Of a stretch of DNA of 46,141 bases, positions 1-10,400 are shown piece after piece (within the stretch, counting starts at the first letter, position 1; the number at the start of each line of letters is the position of its first letter). This stretch comes from Bacteroidales bacterium (GTDB lineage Bacteria > Bacteroidota > Bacteroidia > Bacteroidales > JAAYJT01), in NCBI GenBank assembly GCA_014860575.1, contig JACZJK010000004.1:1-46141 (forward strand), in the 5' to 3' direction. Under the pieces are notes generated by a model, which worked only from the letters and a program-made list of their open reading frames with translations, searched no databases and was not told the DNA's origin. Made by a program: the position numbers and the translations under genes.

Positions 1-2422
1 ACCATGATGTTGAGTTGACTGTGAACGCTGATTCCGTAATCCGCAATTCCAGCTGCGGGTTATTCACAAAAGTGAAGAATCCACTCAGATCGCCGGAATT
101 GGCCTGAGGATCATCAGGATCGCGCCATGCAATATTGTAAACAATTGAATCGCCTGCAAAATTTGCATCTATCAACAGATTATCAAGACCTATTTCAGGC
201 GTTTCACCATTTTCAGAGTCAATTACCTGCAATCGTCCGGCGCCGGTTCTGACGTAGAGATTTTGGCTTGTGGCGTTCATTGTCAGTTTCCAATCCTTTA
301 ATGTGGTTCCATACAATGAAATATCGCCAGCTTTGGCTGCAATACCTACGATATTTTCACTTGAGTTGAACCGGCCTTCGATGATCGCATTGGTATTCAC
401 CACAACATCAGGCAGGAATAATTGACTGATATCCTGGGTGTTCTTCAATGTTACATAATATGTGAACGATTGCTCAGGAACCTCTGTATCGGCAAGAGTT
501 TCATCTTCCTCAAATGAAGGCAGGTAAAAACGCAGTATGTTCCGGAAAGCAGGATAAATCTCGCTGTAATTGAAATTACCTTCAATATCTGCATCCATAT
601 AATCGGATCGCAAGGCAAGAACTCTCTTACCAGCATTGACAGGGAGTGCATTCAAATCGAAGGTATCTATACTGATCATCTCACCCTTTTCGTAGTAGCG
701 TGTTTCATTGATCAGAATATGTCCTTGCAGGTTGTCAAGATTATTTCCGGTGAAATCAAGTTCAACTTTTGTTGACAAGCGCGCGCTGCTATCCCGTTCA
801 ATCAAATTCAGTTGGGCGAGATAAGCATCATTCAACACTGCGCTAAAATTGAATACAGGCGGATCATGATTGAGGTCGAACAGCCCAAGGAAATCGAGGC
901 TAAGAAGTTCATCGCGAATTGCAAGGTTGCCATTAAATTTTTTCTCAAGCAATTCTCCGGTTACAATCAGTGAATCAATATTATTTCCCATAAAATCAAA
1001 GGAAAAAACATCGGCAGTAAACTTCGCATTAAAGGTGGAGGGGAATTGCCCGTGGCCATCCACAGTTGCTTTCATGTTTATGAAGCCGAGGATTTCCTCC
1101 TTATCAAGAAAACGACCCAGGTTGAATTGCCGAGTGTCAACCTGGCCTGCATACACAATCTTCCGGTTATCAAAATTATATTTGAGTGAAATATCTGTTG
1201 TTAGTGTTCCCAGGTTGGTGCTGAAGCTTCCATCAGAAACAAAATCTGTATAAAATCCGGTAAATCTCCCTTTAATAATCACATGTCCAAGTTGCTTCAC
1301 TTCCTCGGGCAAGGCAAGAAATCTTGGACCGTTTTGGGAAGGGAGTTTCAGGGTTTGCAGGTCGGTGTAATGTGTGGTAAGCTTCTTTGCGTTCAGGTGA
1401 ATGAATGTTTCTTCAATATTGGGAAGCCCGTCCATGTTAATGTTTCCCCTGAAAGAAGTAAAACTGCCGTAACTCAATGCAAAATCCTTTAACCTCAAAC
1501 TATTAACTTCACCCCTAACCTGGCCTTCAAACGCAACCTTACTGTCCATCCCAGCAAGTTCAGGTACGAAGCCGGCAAGATCAGAAAGGTCCAGCTCTGA
1601 ATGGTAGATGTCGGCATGAATTGTAACGCTATCGGTAAAATAGGAGAAAGCTGAAAAATCATTAAACAGAAATGCTAGATCGAGAAGTAAATCAGAGTTG
1701 GGAGTCTGTATGACCAGATTTTTGGTAAATATTCCTTCAGGAGTCAGCGAAAGGTCGGCACGTAAGCGGTTCAAAACAATGCCACTGTGTTCGTTTGCGC
1801 TGAGGTGATGTAACTGAACGTTCAGGGTGTCATTGAAATATTGCAGGTCGCTCAGTACGAGATGAAGTCCTTGCAGTTGCAAATGATTGAAATCTAAAAA
1901 ATCAGGTTCGGGTTCAAAATTAAAATTGTGCATCGCAAATGAAGCATTTGAGATGCTTGCATTACGCAGACTGAATGACCAGGGTGCTGAAATCGTTGTA
2001 TCTGGTTCACCACTGGCAAAGTAATTAATAATAAACTGGTAGTTCGTCAACGAATCACCTTCGTAAGTAAGCAGGTTGATTTCCGGATTTTCAAATGCGA
2101 CCCGGCCGATGTTAATGTTATGATCCCTGCGGCTCAGGCTGGTGAGGCTCAATTGCAGTTTTTCGGTTCGCAATATGGTGGCGCCTCGCCTATCGTCAAT
2201 GCCAAAGTTCTTAATATCAATATCAAGCGGAAAAACAATCTTAAGCTTTTCGATGTAAACCCTGGTTTCTAGTTCGCGGCTGAGATAGGATGCGGCTTTT
2301 TGCGCCAAAAACGTCTGAATGCGGCTGTTTTGTACGAGAAAGAATAAAGCCACCAGGAGAACTATGCATGTGAGAATTGCCCACATCAATATCCTAAGTG
2401 CTTTTTTGATAATTTTGCGCAT
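1..2422 (-). CDS. tamB: TamB-like translocation/assembly module protein (N-terminal part, runs off left edge)
   Basis: An uninterrupted reading frame runs from an ATG at 2422 to the left edge with no stop, so about 807 N-terminal residues are visible. The start reads MRKIIKKALRILMWAIL and is followed by a single hydrophobic segment (about residues 10-30), giving an inner-membrane anchor. The rest is long, beta-rich and AsmA/TamB-like, with recurring short units such as SFSLRNASISNASF, in which ligands or model membrane proteins are described by alternating hydrophobic strands. TamB-family proteins span the periplasm and help lipid transport or outer-membrane protein assembly; that role is inferred from the family. 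The gene is divergent from tsaD with only 28 bp between start codons, an arrangement I recall from other Bacteroidota. The C-terminal DUF490 domain, which defines the family, lies outside the window, so the assignment rests on the N-terminal architecture and context. Confidence 0.8.
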   Translation of the reverse strand, partial: MRKIIKKALRILMWAILTCIVLLVALFFLVQNSRIQTFLAQKAASYLSRELETRVYIEKLKIVFPLDIDIKNFGIDDRRGATILRTEKLQLSLTSLSRRDHNINIGRVAFENPEINLLTYEGDSLTNYQFIINYFASGEPDTTISAPWSFSLRNASISNASFAMHNFNFEPEPDFLDFNHLQLQGLHLVLSDLQYFNDTLNVQLHHLSANEHSGIVLNRLRADLSLTPEGIFTKNLVIQTPNSDLLLDLAFLFNDFSAFSYFTDSVTIHADIYHSELDLSDLAGFVPELAGMDSKVAFEGQVRGEVNSLRLKDFALSYGSFTSFRGNINMDGLPNIEETFIHLNAKKLTTHYTDLQTLKLPSQNGPRFLALPEEVKQLGHVIIKGRFTGFYTDFVSDGSFSTNLGTLTTDISLKYNFDNRKIVYAGQVDTRQFNLGRFLDKEEILGFINMKATVDGHGQFPSTFNAKFTADVFSFDFMGNNIDSLIVTGELLEKKFNGNLAIRDELLSLDFLGLFDLNHDPPVFNFSAVLNDAYLAQLNLIERDSSARLSTKVELDFTGNNLDNLQGHILINETRYYEKGEMISIDTFDLNALPVNAGKRVLALRSDYMDADIEGNFNYSEIYPAFRNILRFYLPSFEEDETLADTEVPEQSFTYYVTLKNTQDISQLFLPDVVVNTNAIIEGRFNSSENIVGIAAKAGDISLYGTTLKDWKLTMNATSQNLYVRTGAGRLQVIDSENGETPEIGLDNLLIDANFAGDSIVYNIAWRDPDDPQANSGDLSGFFTFVNNPQLELRITESAFTVNSTSW
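2410..2417 (+). promoter_or_regulatory. Candidate -7 element for tsaD
   Basis: TAATTTTG at this position matches the Bacteroidota -7 consensus TAnnTTTG exactly and would place a transcription start roughly 20-25 bases before the tsaD ATG at 2451. It lies inside the first codons of the divergent TamB-like gene. No TTTG at the usual -33 distance is visible, so this is a candidate only. Confidence 0.35.
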
Positions 2423-2450
2423 TCGAAAAAAAGAGATCAAAATATTTTAA

Positions 2451-3473
2451 ATGACAACTTATATACTCGGAATTGAATCTTCGTGCGACGATACATCAGC
2501 AGCCGTGCTTGCTGATACCAAAATTCTTGCCAACGTCATTGCCAATCAGTCGGTTCATAAAAACTTTGGAGGTGTCGTTCCCGAACTTGCCAGCCGCGCC
2601 CATCAGCAGAATATCATTCCCGTTGTTGAAACTGCTATACTAACGGCAAAAATACAGAAAAATGATATCCATGCCGTGGCATTTACGCGTGGGCCGGGAT
2701 TGCTGGGTTCGCTGCTGGTTGGCGTTTCATTTGCCAAATCGTTCACTCAGGCGCTACAGATACCGCTGATTGAGGTGGATCACATGCAGGCACATATACT
2801 TGCGCATTTTATCCAGGATGAAAGCGGGCAAAAACCTACTCCCAAATTCCCTTTTCTTTGCCTGACCGTATCGGGCGGACATACCCAGATTGTGCTGGTT
2901 GAGGATTATTTCCGCATGAAAATTATTGGCCAGACCATTGACGATGCCGCCGGTGAAGCTTTTGATAAAACAGCTAAAATCATGGGCTTGCCTTATCCGG
3001 GCGGACCTGTGATTGATAAACTGGCGAAGGAAGGAGATGTAAAAGCTTTTCACTTTCCGAAACCTAAAATATCGGGTCTTGATTATAGTTTTAGCGGGCT
3101 AAAAACTTCTATCCTGTATTTTCTGCGTGATCAGCTTAAAAAAGATCCTGATTTTATTGAGAACAATAAGGCCAACCTTGCGGCATCGGTTCAGGATATT
3201 ATCATTGAAATATTAATTGACAAGCTGATTAAAGCCGCTGAACAAACTGGCATCAGTGAGATTGCTATTGCAGGTGGCGTTTCAGCAAATTCGGGACTAA
3301 GGAATAAAATGCTGGAATTGCATGCCAGCAAAGGCTGGAATGTTTATTTGCCAGAGTTTCAATACAGCACTGATAATGCCGCCATGATCGCCATAGCAGG
3401 TTATTACAAATTTCTAGAAAAGGATTTTAGCGGACTGGATGTAGCGCCATATTCAAGGAGTTTACAGAAATAG
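2451..3473 (+). CDS. tsaD: tRNA N6-adenosine threonylcarbamoyltransferase TsaD
   Basis: TsaD (Gcp/YgjD/Kae1 family) transfers the threonylcarbamoyl group from TC-AMP to A37 of ANN-decoding tRNAs, making t6A, with TsaB and TsaE, in the cytoplasm. The 340 residues match the usual family length. The start ILGIESSCDDTSAAVL, the metal-binding pair His111 and His115 (HMQAH), the SGGHTQIV loop (141-148), the DDAAGEAFDK segment (164-173), the PYPGGP loop and the late Asp308 (STDNAAM) are all present, so the ASKHA active site looks intact. The ATG at 2451 is the natural start because it directly precedes the conserved N-terminus. The gene is divergent from the TamB-like gene and is followed by 138 bp before a lipoprotein gene. 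Very secure. Confidence 0.98.
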   Translation: MTTYILGIESSCDDTSAAVLADTKILANVIANQSVHKNFGGVVPELASRAHQQNIIPVVETAILTAKIQKNDIHAVAFTRGPGLLGSLLVGVSFAKSFTQALQIPLIEVDHMQAHILAHFIQDESGQKPTPKFPFLCLTVSGGHTQIVLVEDYFRMKIIGQTIDDAAGEAFDKTAKIMGLPYPGGPVIDKLAKEGDVKAFHFPKPKISGLDYSFSGLKTSILYFLRDQLKKDPDFIENNKANLAASVQDIIIEILIDKLIKAAEQTGISEIAIAGGVSANSGLRNKMLELHASKGWNVYLPEFQYSTDNAAMIAIAGYYKFLEKDFSGLDVAPYSRSLQK

Positions 3474-3566
3474 GATTTTACAGTGTTTCGATCCCAGGCA
3501 AAGCAATTAGAAATTTACTCTTAAATAATTGATCAGCATTTGCAAAATATCTATTGATTCTTTCCC

Positions 3567-3574
3567 TATTTTTG
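3567..3574 (+). promoter_or_regulatory. Candidate -7 element for the 3612 lipoprotein gene
   Basis: TATTTTTG is an exact TAnnTTTG match 37 bp upstream of the ATG at 3612. A TTTG lies 24 bp further upstream (3539-3542), somewhat farther than the usual spacing of about 19 bp. This suggests the lipoprotein gene has its own promoter rather than only read-through from tsaD. Confidence 0.45.
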
Positions 3575-3611
3575 AAAAAGTTTAATAATCGTAAACTAAT
3601 AGCTTAGCGTA

Positions 3612-4781
3612 ATGAAAAAGTATAGCCTCTTCATTTTTGCCATCATGTTTATTGCCGGCTGCAGCACATCTTCTAAGCTTCTGCAACGTGGCAGGTATGA
3701 GGCTGCCATTGAGAAATCAGTCAAAAACCTCAGAAAAGATCCGGGCAATGCCGAAGAAATCCTTGTACTTGAAAGAGCTTACCGCATTGCCAACGAGCGC
3801 AACTGGGAACGCATTAATTTTCTAAAACTCAATAATGATCCGCGCAATCTCGAGGAAATGATTGGTATTTATATGCAGTTAAGGGAAAGGCAATCGCTGG
3901 TTAGAACCGTTTTACCGCTACAACTTCCTGATCGGGTCATCAATTATCCTTATGTCAATTACGACGAAGAAATTGTTTCGGTTCGGGCTTCTGCCGCTGA
4001 TTATTATTACGATAACGCGCTCCGGCTCATGGGGCAAAATGAAAAGGAAGCATACCGGCAGGCTTTCCATGAGTTTATCAAAGCCAGTAGTTACAGCAGC
4101 ACCCATCGTGGTGTTGATAAAATGATCCAGGAAGCCAGGTTCATGGGAACCAGCCGGGTACTTGTAATGGTTCAGAACCAAACGTCCATCAATCTTGGTG
4201 ATGATTTTGAGAACCAGTTGCTGGCCATTAAGCCTGCCAACCTTGACAGCGAATGGGTGGAATACCATTTCCGTGACCTGGATGAGAACCTGGAGTATGA
4301 CTATTATATTGTTACAAACATCAGGATGATTGATGTTTCACCTGAGTTAACAAGTGATAAAGACAGGGTTGAGAAAAAAAGAATTCAGGATGGATTTGAA
4401 TATGCCCTCGACCGTCGCGGAAATGTGGTAAAAGACAGCCTGGGCAATGATGTAAAATCCCCTAAATTCAAAGATATTTCCTGTGCTGTGATAGAAACCT
4501 TGCAGCGCAAACATTGCACTATCGAAGGTGACGTCGAATTTATATCTGAGAACCCGCGTCGGTTACTCAAGAAAGAACCTGTTGGAGCCAGCAGCACTTT
4601 TGAGCATTTATCAGCGCGTGCCATCGGAGACATGGAGGCACTTACTGAAGAAACCCGCAAAACTGTTAATACCAAGCCATTACCTTTTCCATCAGATCAG
4701 GAAATGGTTTTTCGAACTACAGAAATAATGAGGGACGTAATTGCTGAAGTAATTCATGCTAACAGGAACCTTATAAAGTAA
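3612..4781 (+). CDS. Conserved hypothetical lipoprotein with TPR-like N-terminal half
   Basis: The protein has 389 residues. The first 17 form a lipoprotein signal (MKKYSLFIFAIMFIAGC) with a good lipobox and Cys17 as the lipidated residue, so it is probably an envelope lipoprotein. Residues about 22-170 are helical and resemble tetratricopeptide-type repeats, for example RYEAAIEKSVKNLRKDPGNAEEILVLERAYRIA and a later YRQAFHEFIKASSYS unit. The C-terminal half is mixed alpha/beta and I do not recognise a named domain. Proteins of this shape are common next to tsaD-type loci in Bacteroidota, but I know no experimentally defined function. It is transcribed in the same direction as tsaD, 138 bp downstream, probably from its own promoter. 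No catalytic motif was seen; a scaffolding or interaction role is only a guess. Confidence 0.8.
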   Translation: MKKYSLFIFAIMFIAGCSTSSKLLQRGRYEAAIEKSVKNLRKDPGNAEEILVLERAYRIANERNWERINFLKLNNDPRNLEEMIGIYMQLRERQSLVRTVLPLQLPDRVINYPYVNYDEEIVSVRASAADYYYDNALRLMGQNEKEAYRQAFHEFIKASSYSSTHRGVDKMIQEARFMGTSRVLVMVQNQTSINLGDDFENQLLAIKPANLDSEWVEYHFRDLDENLEYDYYIVTNIRMIDVSPELTSDKDRVEKKRIQDGFEYALDRRGNVVKDSLGNDVKSPKFKDISCAVIETLQRKHCTIEGDVEFISENPRRLLKKEPVGASSTFEHLSARAIGDMEALTEETRKTVNTKPLPFPSDQEMVFRTTEIMRDVIAEVIHANRNLIK

Positions 4782-5185
4782 GCGACTGCTATACTTGAGT
4801 GATCATTTGTCAGGTTGTATTTAGCCTAAAATAAATTGTTTACTCCTTATGTACACTAAAGAAATGCAGGCATGATGTTCATTTAATATTCAGAATGCTT
4901 AAACGATTCCATGCATTATATTTACTGCGCCTCATAGTTGATTCAACAAATTTCTGAGTCCCCTATCTCTTATTCTGTAGAACAGTATTTAACAAAAGCT
5001 TAACACTGTATTGATAAACAATTACTTCGATACAGGTGTTTATTCTATGAGTTCATTGAATATTAGTAAATCTAATCTTCATTTACTGTTTATGTTAGTC
5101 TAAACAGGATTGCTGGTTAAATACAATTCGAATTTTCCAAAAAATATGGTAAGCTTAATATTTGAATTTATTAATCTATCAAACT
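4782..5185 (+). other. AT-rich intergenic region, no gene seen
   Basis: About 400 bp between the lipoprotein gene and the first T9SS protein gene. It is AT-rich with no plausible coding frame and no clear terminator hairpin. It should hold the promoter of the three-gene T9SS cargo run, and there are near matches to TAnnTTTG close to 5156-5164, but none is exact. Confidence 0.5.
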
Positions 5186-7405
5186 ATGAAAAATTTCAGA
5201 CTCTTTACCATCGCTCTTTTTATAGCTTGCTTTTCTTATCCTGTTTCTTCTCAGACAACAAGCCTAGGAGATACCTTAGGTGCATTTAACGCCGGTATTT
5301 TAACACCAACGCCCGATCGCAGTTTACGCGGTATTGAGTTTGCAGAAAGTCATTACTGGCTTACTGGCTTTGATCCGGATGCAGGATGGCAGCGTAAATT
5401 ATATAAAATCAATGCAGAAGGTGATTCTCTTATTCAATACTGGACATATAGCACTCTCATGGAAAACTGGGTTGACCTGGCTTATGATGGTGAATTTCTT
5501 TACGGAGCCGGTATTGATACTGTTTACCAGGTTGACATGACAACCAGCCAGAGAACAGGGGTTCAATTTAAGACGCCTCCGTATTATCACCGCGGCCTTA
5601 CTTATGATCCTGCCACCGGTCACTTTTGGGTAAGCGGCGATGACAATCTCATTTATGAAATGGATATCCAGGGAAATGTTATCAAAGCTGTTCCCTTTAT
5701 CCAGGATCTTCCAACATCCGGACTTGCATGGGACACTTGGACCGAGGGCGGCCCCTATCTCTGGGTTTTTTCAATGAAATATACATCTACCGACGTGCGC
5801 CCAAAGGCCTACCAGATCAATCCTGCCAATGGGCAATTAACCGGTGTAACTTTTGAAGGCGTTAACATGAATCCTTTTGGCGTTGACCAGGCATTTTCTT
5901 TCACCTTGTCCGATCAGATCATTCCCGGAAAAGTTGTATTTGCCGCCTTGCAGGGATCAAATTACCAAACAAATAATGATCAGTTGGCCTGGGTGGTGCT
6001 TTACGACCTTTCCCCTGAAACCACTGGCGTTCCCGGGCCTGAAGTCGTTGTCTCGCCCAATGCCATCCAGAACGACCTGCTTCCGGGAGATTCTGTTTAT
6101 GTGCCGGTATATATTGGCAACCTCTCTGAATTGTGGGATCTTAACTGGTTCGCAACCCTCGAATATCCCAACATGGGCACTACTGATCCCGGTTCGGGAT
6201 TGTTTCAATTTGATGTCACTGCCCTGACTGATCCCGACTTTGACAAGAACATGCGCTCCATGACTTTTATCAACGATCAGATATACATCATTACATACCC
6301 CGATTTTGGTGTTCCGGCCTATATCTACCGGATTGCAAAAGATGGTTCTGAGATCATAAGTAAAGACATTATTCCAGGCGGTTTTGGCAGTACCTGGTAT
6401 TCCATCACTTCCGACGGTGAATACCTGTATGCTGCTTCACAGTATGTGATCGCAAAGATTGACCCCGAAACATACCAAACCATTGATTTCACTATTAATA
6501 CAAATTTCTTTGCAGCCTCCATGGCCATTGATCCGCAGAATGAAAACTTTTATCTTGCCAACGGCGGGATCATAAGAAAGATCAGCAAACAAGGGCAGCA
6601 ACTGAATTTCTACACTACTCTTTATAATATCAAAGGCCTGGCATGGGATAGCTGGTCGCCGGGTGCGCCTTATCTTTGGGTGTATCATCAGTCAGGATCA
6701 ACAGGCGCGATTGAAGCAATACGCCTTGAGCCGGAAACCGGTAACCAGACGGGTGTTTCATTCGCCGGCGCGAACCTGAGCATCGACAGCACCTACATTG
6801 ATATGGCTAAGAACATTTTTGTAAGCCCCGACTGGCAGGAAAACAAGCTGGTAATGCTTGCATTGCACGACAGTTTCACCGAATTGGGTGAAGGCGCAGA
6901 CCAGATTGTTGTTTATGATCTTGACGTTATTCCACCTCCGGGATGGATCAAGTTGTTGCCACCTTCGGCAGGTACAGCCGGTCCACAGGAAACCGATACA
7001 CTCTATATCCGGCTCATGGCTATAATGGAAGACACACTGATGAATGCCAACCTTGTGATCAATAGCAATGATGTGTTGAATCCGAAAATATATGTTCCTG
7101 TAAACTTTATGATGCTTCCGAACACCACAACGGGTATCAGTGAGTTAAATTCAACAGGCGATGGCCTGATCAGAAGCATGTTCCCGAACCCGGCCGCCGA
7201 AACTGTAAATCTGCAGTTTGGTGAAGCCATTGTTAACGGACGGATTGAAATTTACAATACTTTGGGAACTTTGGTGTTCTCCAACGAAATTGGAAGAAAT
7301 GCCGGTACTTACAGTTTTGATATCAGAAATCTTTCAAGCGGACTCTATCACCTTATCATATTAAACGGAAGTTCAAAAGATCAGCGAAAACTGATGATCC
7401 GTTAA
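5186..7405 (+). CDS. T9SS-exported protein with two beta-propeller-like halves
   Basis: The ATG at 5186 is chosen over a TTG at 5162 because it begins a clean signal peptide (MKNFRLFTIALFIACFSYPVSSQ). The 739-residue protein has two related halves. Each opens with a 'RGIEF/RSMTF' strand and contains YWLTGF or YIITYP-type strands, a 'GLAWDTW..GGPYLWV' unit in the first half and a matching 'GLAWDSW..GAPYLWV' unit in the second, typical of seven-bladed YncE/NHL-like propellers. A CARDB/BACON-like linker precedes each half's end. The C-terminal ~80 residues (FPNPAAETVNLQF to KLMIR) are a type A T9SS sorting domain, so the protein should cross the outer membrane and be attached to or released from the surface. 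No catalytic residues were recognised. It is followed after 53 bp by another T9SS cargo gene, so the two are probably cotranscribed. Confidence 0.85.
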   Translation: MKNFRLFTIALFIACFSYPVSSQTTSLGDTLGAFNAGILTPTPDRSLRGIEFAESHYWLTGFDPDAGWQRKLYKINAEGDSLIQYWTYSTLMENWVDLAYDGEFLYGAGIDTVYQVDMTTSQRTGVQFKTPPYYHRGLTYDPATGHFWVSGDDNLIYEMDIQGNVIKAVPFIQDLPTSGLAWDTWTEGGPYLWVFSMKYTSTDVRPKAYQINPANGQLTGVTFEGVNMNPFGVDQAFSFTLSDQIIPGKVVFAALQGSNYQTNNDQLAWVVLYDLSPETTGVPGPEVVVSPNAIQNDLLPGDSVYVPVYIGNLSELWDLNWFATLEYPNMGTTDPGSGLFQFDVTALTDPDFDKNMRSMTFINDQIYIITYPDFGVPAYIYRIAKDGSEIISKDIIPGGFGSTWYSITSDGEYLYAASQYVIAKIDPETYQTIDFTINTNFFAASMAIDPQNENFYLANGGIIRKISKQGQQLNFYTTLYNIKGLAWDSWSPGAPYLWVYHQSGSTGAIEAIRLEPETGNQTGVSFAGANLSIDSTYIDMAKNIFVSPDWQENKLVMLALHDSFTELGEGADQIVVYDLDVIPPPGWIKLLPPSAGTAGPQETDTLYIRLMAIMEDTLMNANLVINSNDVLNPKIYVPVNFMMLPNTTTGISELNSTGDGLIRSMFPNPAAETVNLQFGEAIVNGRIEIYNTLGTLVFSNEIGRNAGTYSFDIRNLSSGLYHLIILNGSSKDQRKLMIR

Positions 7406-7458
7406 TCATATTATTATAACAGCATTTCATAAAATACACAGCTAACAATACCAGGAAC

Positions 7459-10400
7459 ATGAAAAAGCTACTTCTCCTCTCAACGATTTTATTTTCTGCG
7501 CTCGTAATGATCGCACCCATAAATATTTCAGCTCAGCCAGGTATTTTTGTCAACAGCTATTACCTGGATTATGGTGATATTGCTTTTGGTGAAACCTATA
7601 CAACTTACATCACCATCTGGAATCTGGGCGATGGTATTCTCGAGATTAATGATATCACTTTCAGCAATGACGACTTCAGCGCTGCAGCAACTAGCCTCAA
7701 CATAACTGCCGGAACCTACGAAAATGTGGATGTTGTTTTTACGCCATCCGCGGTTGCTGTTTATAATGAAACCATGATGGTTTTCAGCAACGATACGGCT
7801 AATCCGGTGAATGTATCACCCATCACCGCAAATGTCATCATTCCTGCCCCTGAGTACCTGGTGGCTGATGTTCAGGGGAATGATGTGGAACTTTCATGGG
7901 GCAATGACGGGCCTGAAAGTAGCTGGCTGGGTTACGACAATGGAATAGCAAACGCTTCCCTTGGCATTTCACAGGCGGGCTCATTCCGAATTGCCGCAAG
8001 ATGGCCGGCATCGGCGCTTAATGATTTCATTGGTAATACCATTTCAAGGGTTGCATTTTTCCCTACCGGTGAATTTACCGGCTACACTGCCAAAATATGG
8101 AAAGGTCAAAATGCCGGAACCCTTGTGTATGAACAAATTGCAACGGATCTAAGTTACAATGAGTGGAATGAGCTCCAGTTTGAAGTTCAGGTTGAGATTG
8201 AACCCAACGAAGAATATTGGGTGGGATTTGAGCTCACACAATACAATAGTTTTGATGGCTCGGCCGCTTTTGACATAGGTCCGGCTGTTGCCGGGTTCGG
8301 AGATATGGTTAACCTGGGTAGCGACTGGTTTGCTGCTACCTATGCCGGATTTGATTATAACTGGCTCATCCGGGTGATGCTGCTGGATCAGGAAAACCCC
8401 GAGTCACTCGTAGTTCTGGGTCTTCCTGAAGAACCGCTTCAGCCTTCAGAGGCTGAACTGGTTGAAAGTACTGAAGAAATTCTTTTCCCGGCTACAACCA
8501 ACATTCAGTTGCTGAATCTTGACCTGCTCGGATATAATATTTACCGGGATGGTTCACTGCTATATCCTGAGCCGCTTAACGATGGCCTCTTTGTTGATAG
8601 CAATGTTGATCCCGGAGTGTATGTTTATGGTGTGACTGCTGTCTTTGATGTAGGAGAGAGTTCGCCTGTTGAGAGAACCGTGCAGGTTGGCGCACCGGGC
8701 CTTCTTATTGATCCTGCTTTTATTTCTGAGACTCTTGAAGGTGGAGAGGTCTGGACGATGTTATTAACACTCAGCAATACCGGAGCTTCCGACCTGGACT
8801 GGCAGGTTAATGAGCTTCCATTCTGGCTAAGCCTTTCCAGCAACAGCGGAACTATATCCGCTGGTGATTCAGCTACAAATATTACACTTACCGTGAACAC
8901 AACGGGAATGGGGACTTCCTATGAATTGTTGCTTCCATTTGTAACCAACAATTTAAATAACCCAGTTACCAATTTGCCAGTGATCATTAATTTGGAATGG
9001 ACGGTTCTTTTGCTTGCTAATCCTTCCAGCCTTGATTTCGGCATGCAAGGTGTAGGGCAAATGTCGCTGTCAGAAGTTGAAATCACTAACCTGAGTGATG
9101 CACTGATCATGCTGTTTTCGGGTCAGACAGGAACTGATGATTTTGCATCTTACATGCCAACATGGTCTATTCCGGCTGGTGAAAGCATTTCTGTAACTGT
9201 GAGTTTCACCCCTTCAGCCCCTGGTGATTTTCTTGATACCTTGTCTATTGAATATTTTGGCTACCAGGGAACAGGTGAGTTGAAGGTGCCAATGCAAGGC
9301 GAAGGTGTCATTATGCCTCCATCGAACCTTACAGCCTCGCTTGACGAAAATATTGTTACCCTCAACTGGCTTCCGCCAGGGGCTTCGCCCGATGTATTAC
9401 GTTTTGGAAATGGGGAGCCTTTTTCAAGTATTGCAACTTCCAATGGCACTTATGAACTGGCAGCCCGTTTCATGCCTTTCGAACTGATGCCATATAATAA
9501 TAAACAACTTGACCAGGTTGGTTTTTATCTCACAGGAAACAATGCAGACTTCACACTTAAGGTTTATTCCGGAGAATTTGCTGACTCCGCCTTGATCAGT
9601 CTTCCATTAAATAACCTGGTGGCTGATCAATGGAATGATATTGCACTTCCTTTCCCCATTGCCATTGCCGGTCTCGATTATCTCTGGATCGGATATGAAA
9701 TGGAAGTGGAAGGCCTTGAATATAACGCAGGAGTTGATGGCGGCCCGGCCATACCCGGATCAGGCGACCTTTTGAGGATCAATGGTTCAGAATGGACTAC
9801 ACTGTATGCTTATGGTTTTTCTAAAAACTGGAATATCCGGGGACTTGTTTCCGATGCCATCAATGGTGATAGCCTGGTGCTGCAGGCTGGGCAGTCAGCA
9901 ACCTTACCTGAAAACCTCAATCTCATCGGATACCATGTTTACCGCGATAGTATGCAGCTTACCACCAACCCAATTTCAGAACTGAGTTTTACTGACACCA
10001 TTGAAGAAGGGGAAACCTATTTATATGGGGTAACTGCTGTATTTAGCTATGGCGAAAGCAGCCCTGCCAGCAATGTTGTTGGAATTCCGGCAGCACTCAC
10101 CATGCCGGCGGGTTGGGAGTTTACTCCCACAGCCATGCCTCACAACATTCACATCCCGGAAGCCATTCAGCAGATTGGCATGAGCCTCAGCCCAGGTGAT
10201 ATGATAGGAGTGTTTTATAATGATTATGGTGTTGACAAATGTGCCGGCGTTATTCAATGGAATGCGAACCATGCCGTGCTGACCGCCTATGGCAACGACC
10301 CTGACACGCCTGTGAAAGATGGTTTTGAATTCAATGAACCCATCCAATGGAAAGTGTATATGCAGCAAACCAGCGCTACGGCCAACATTGTGGCAACCTA

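Noticed and set aside
870-1492. Plus-strand frames at 870-1253 and 1283-1492
   Set aside because: They lie antisense to the TamB-like gene, whose frame is unbroken through this region and encodes a coherent protein.
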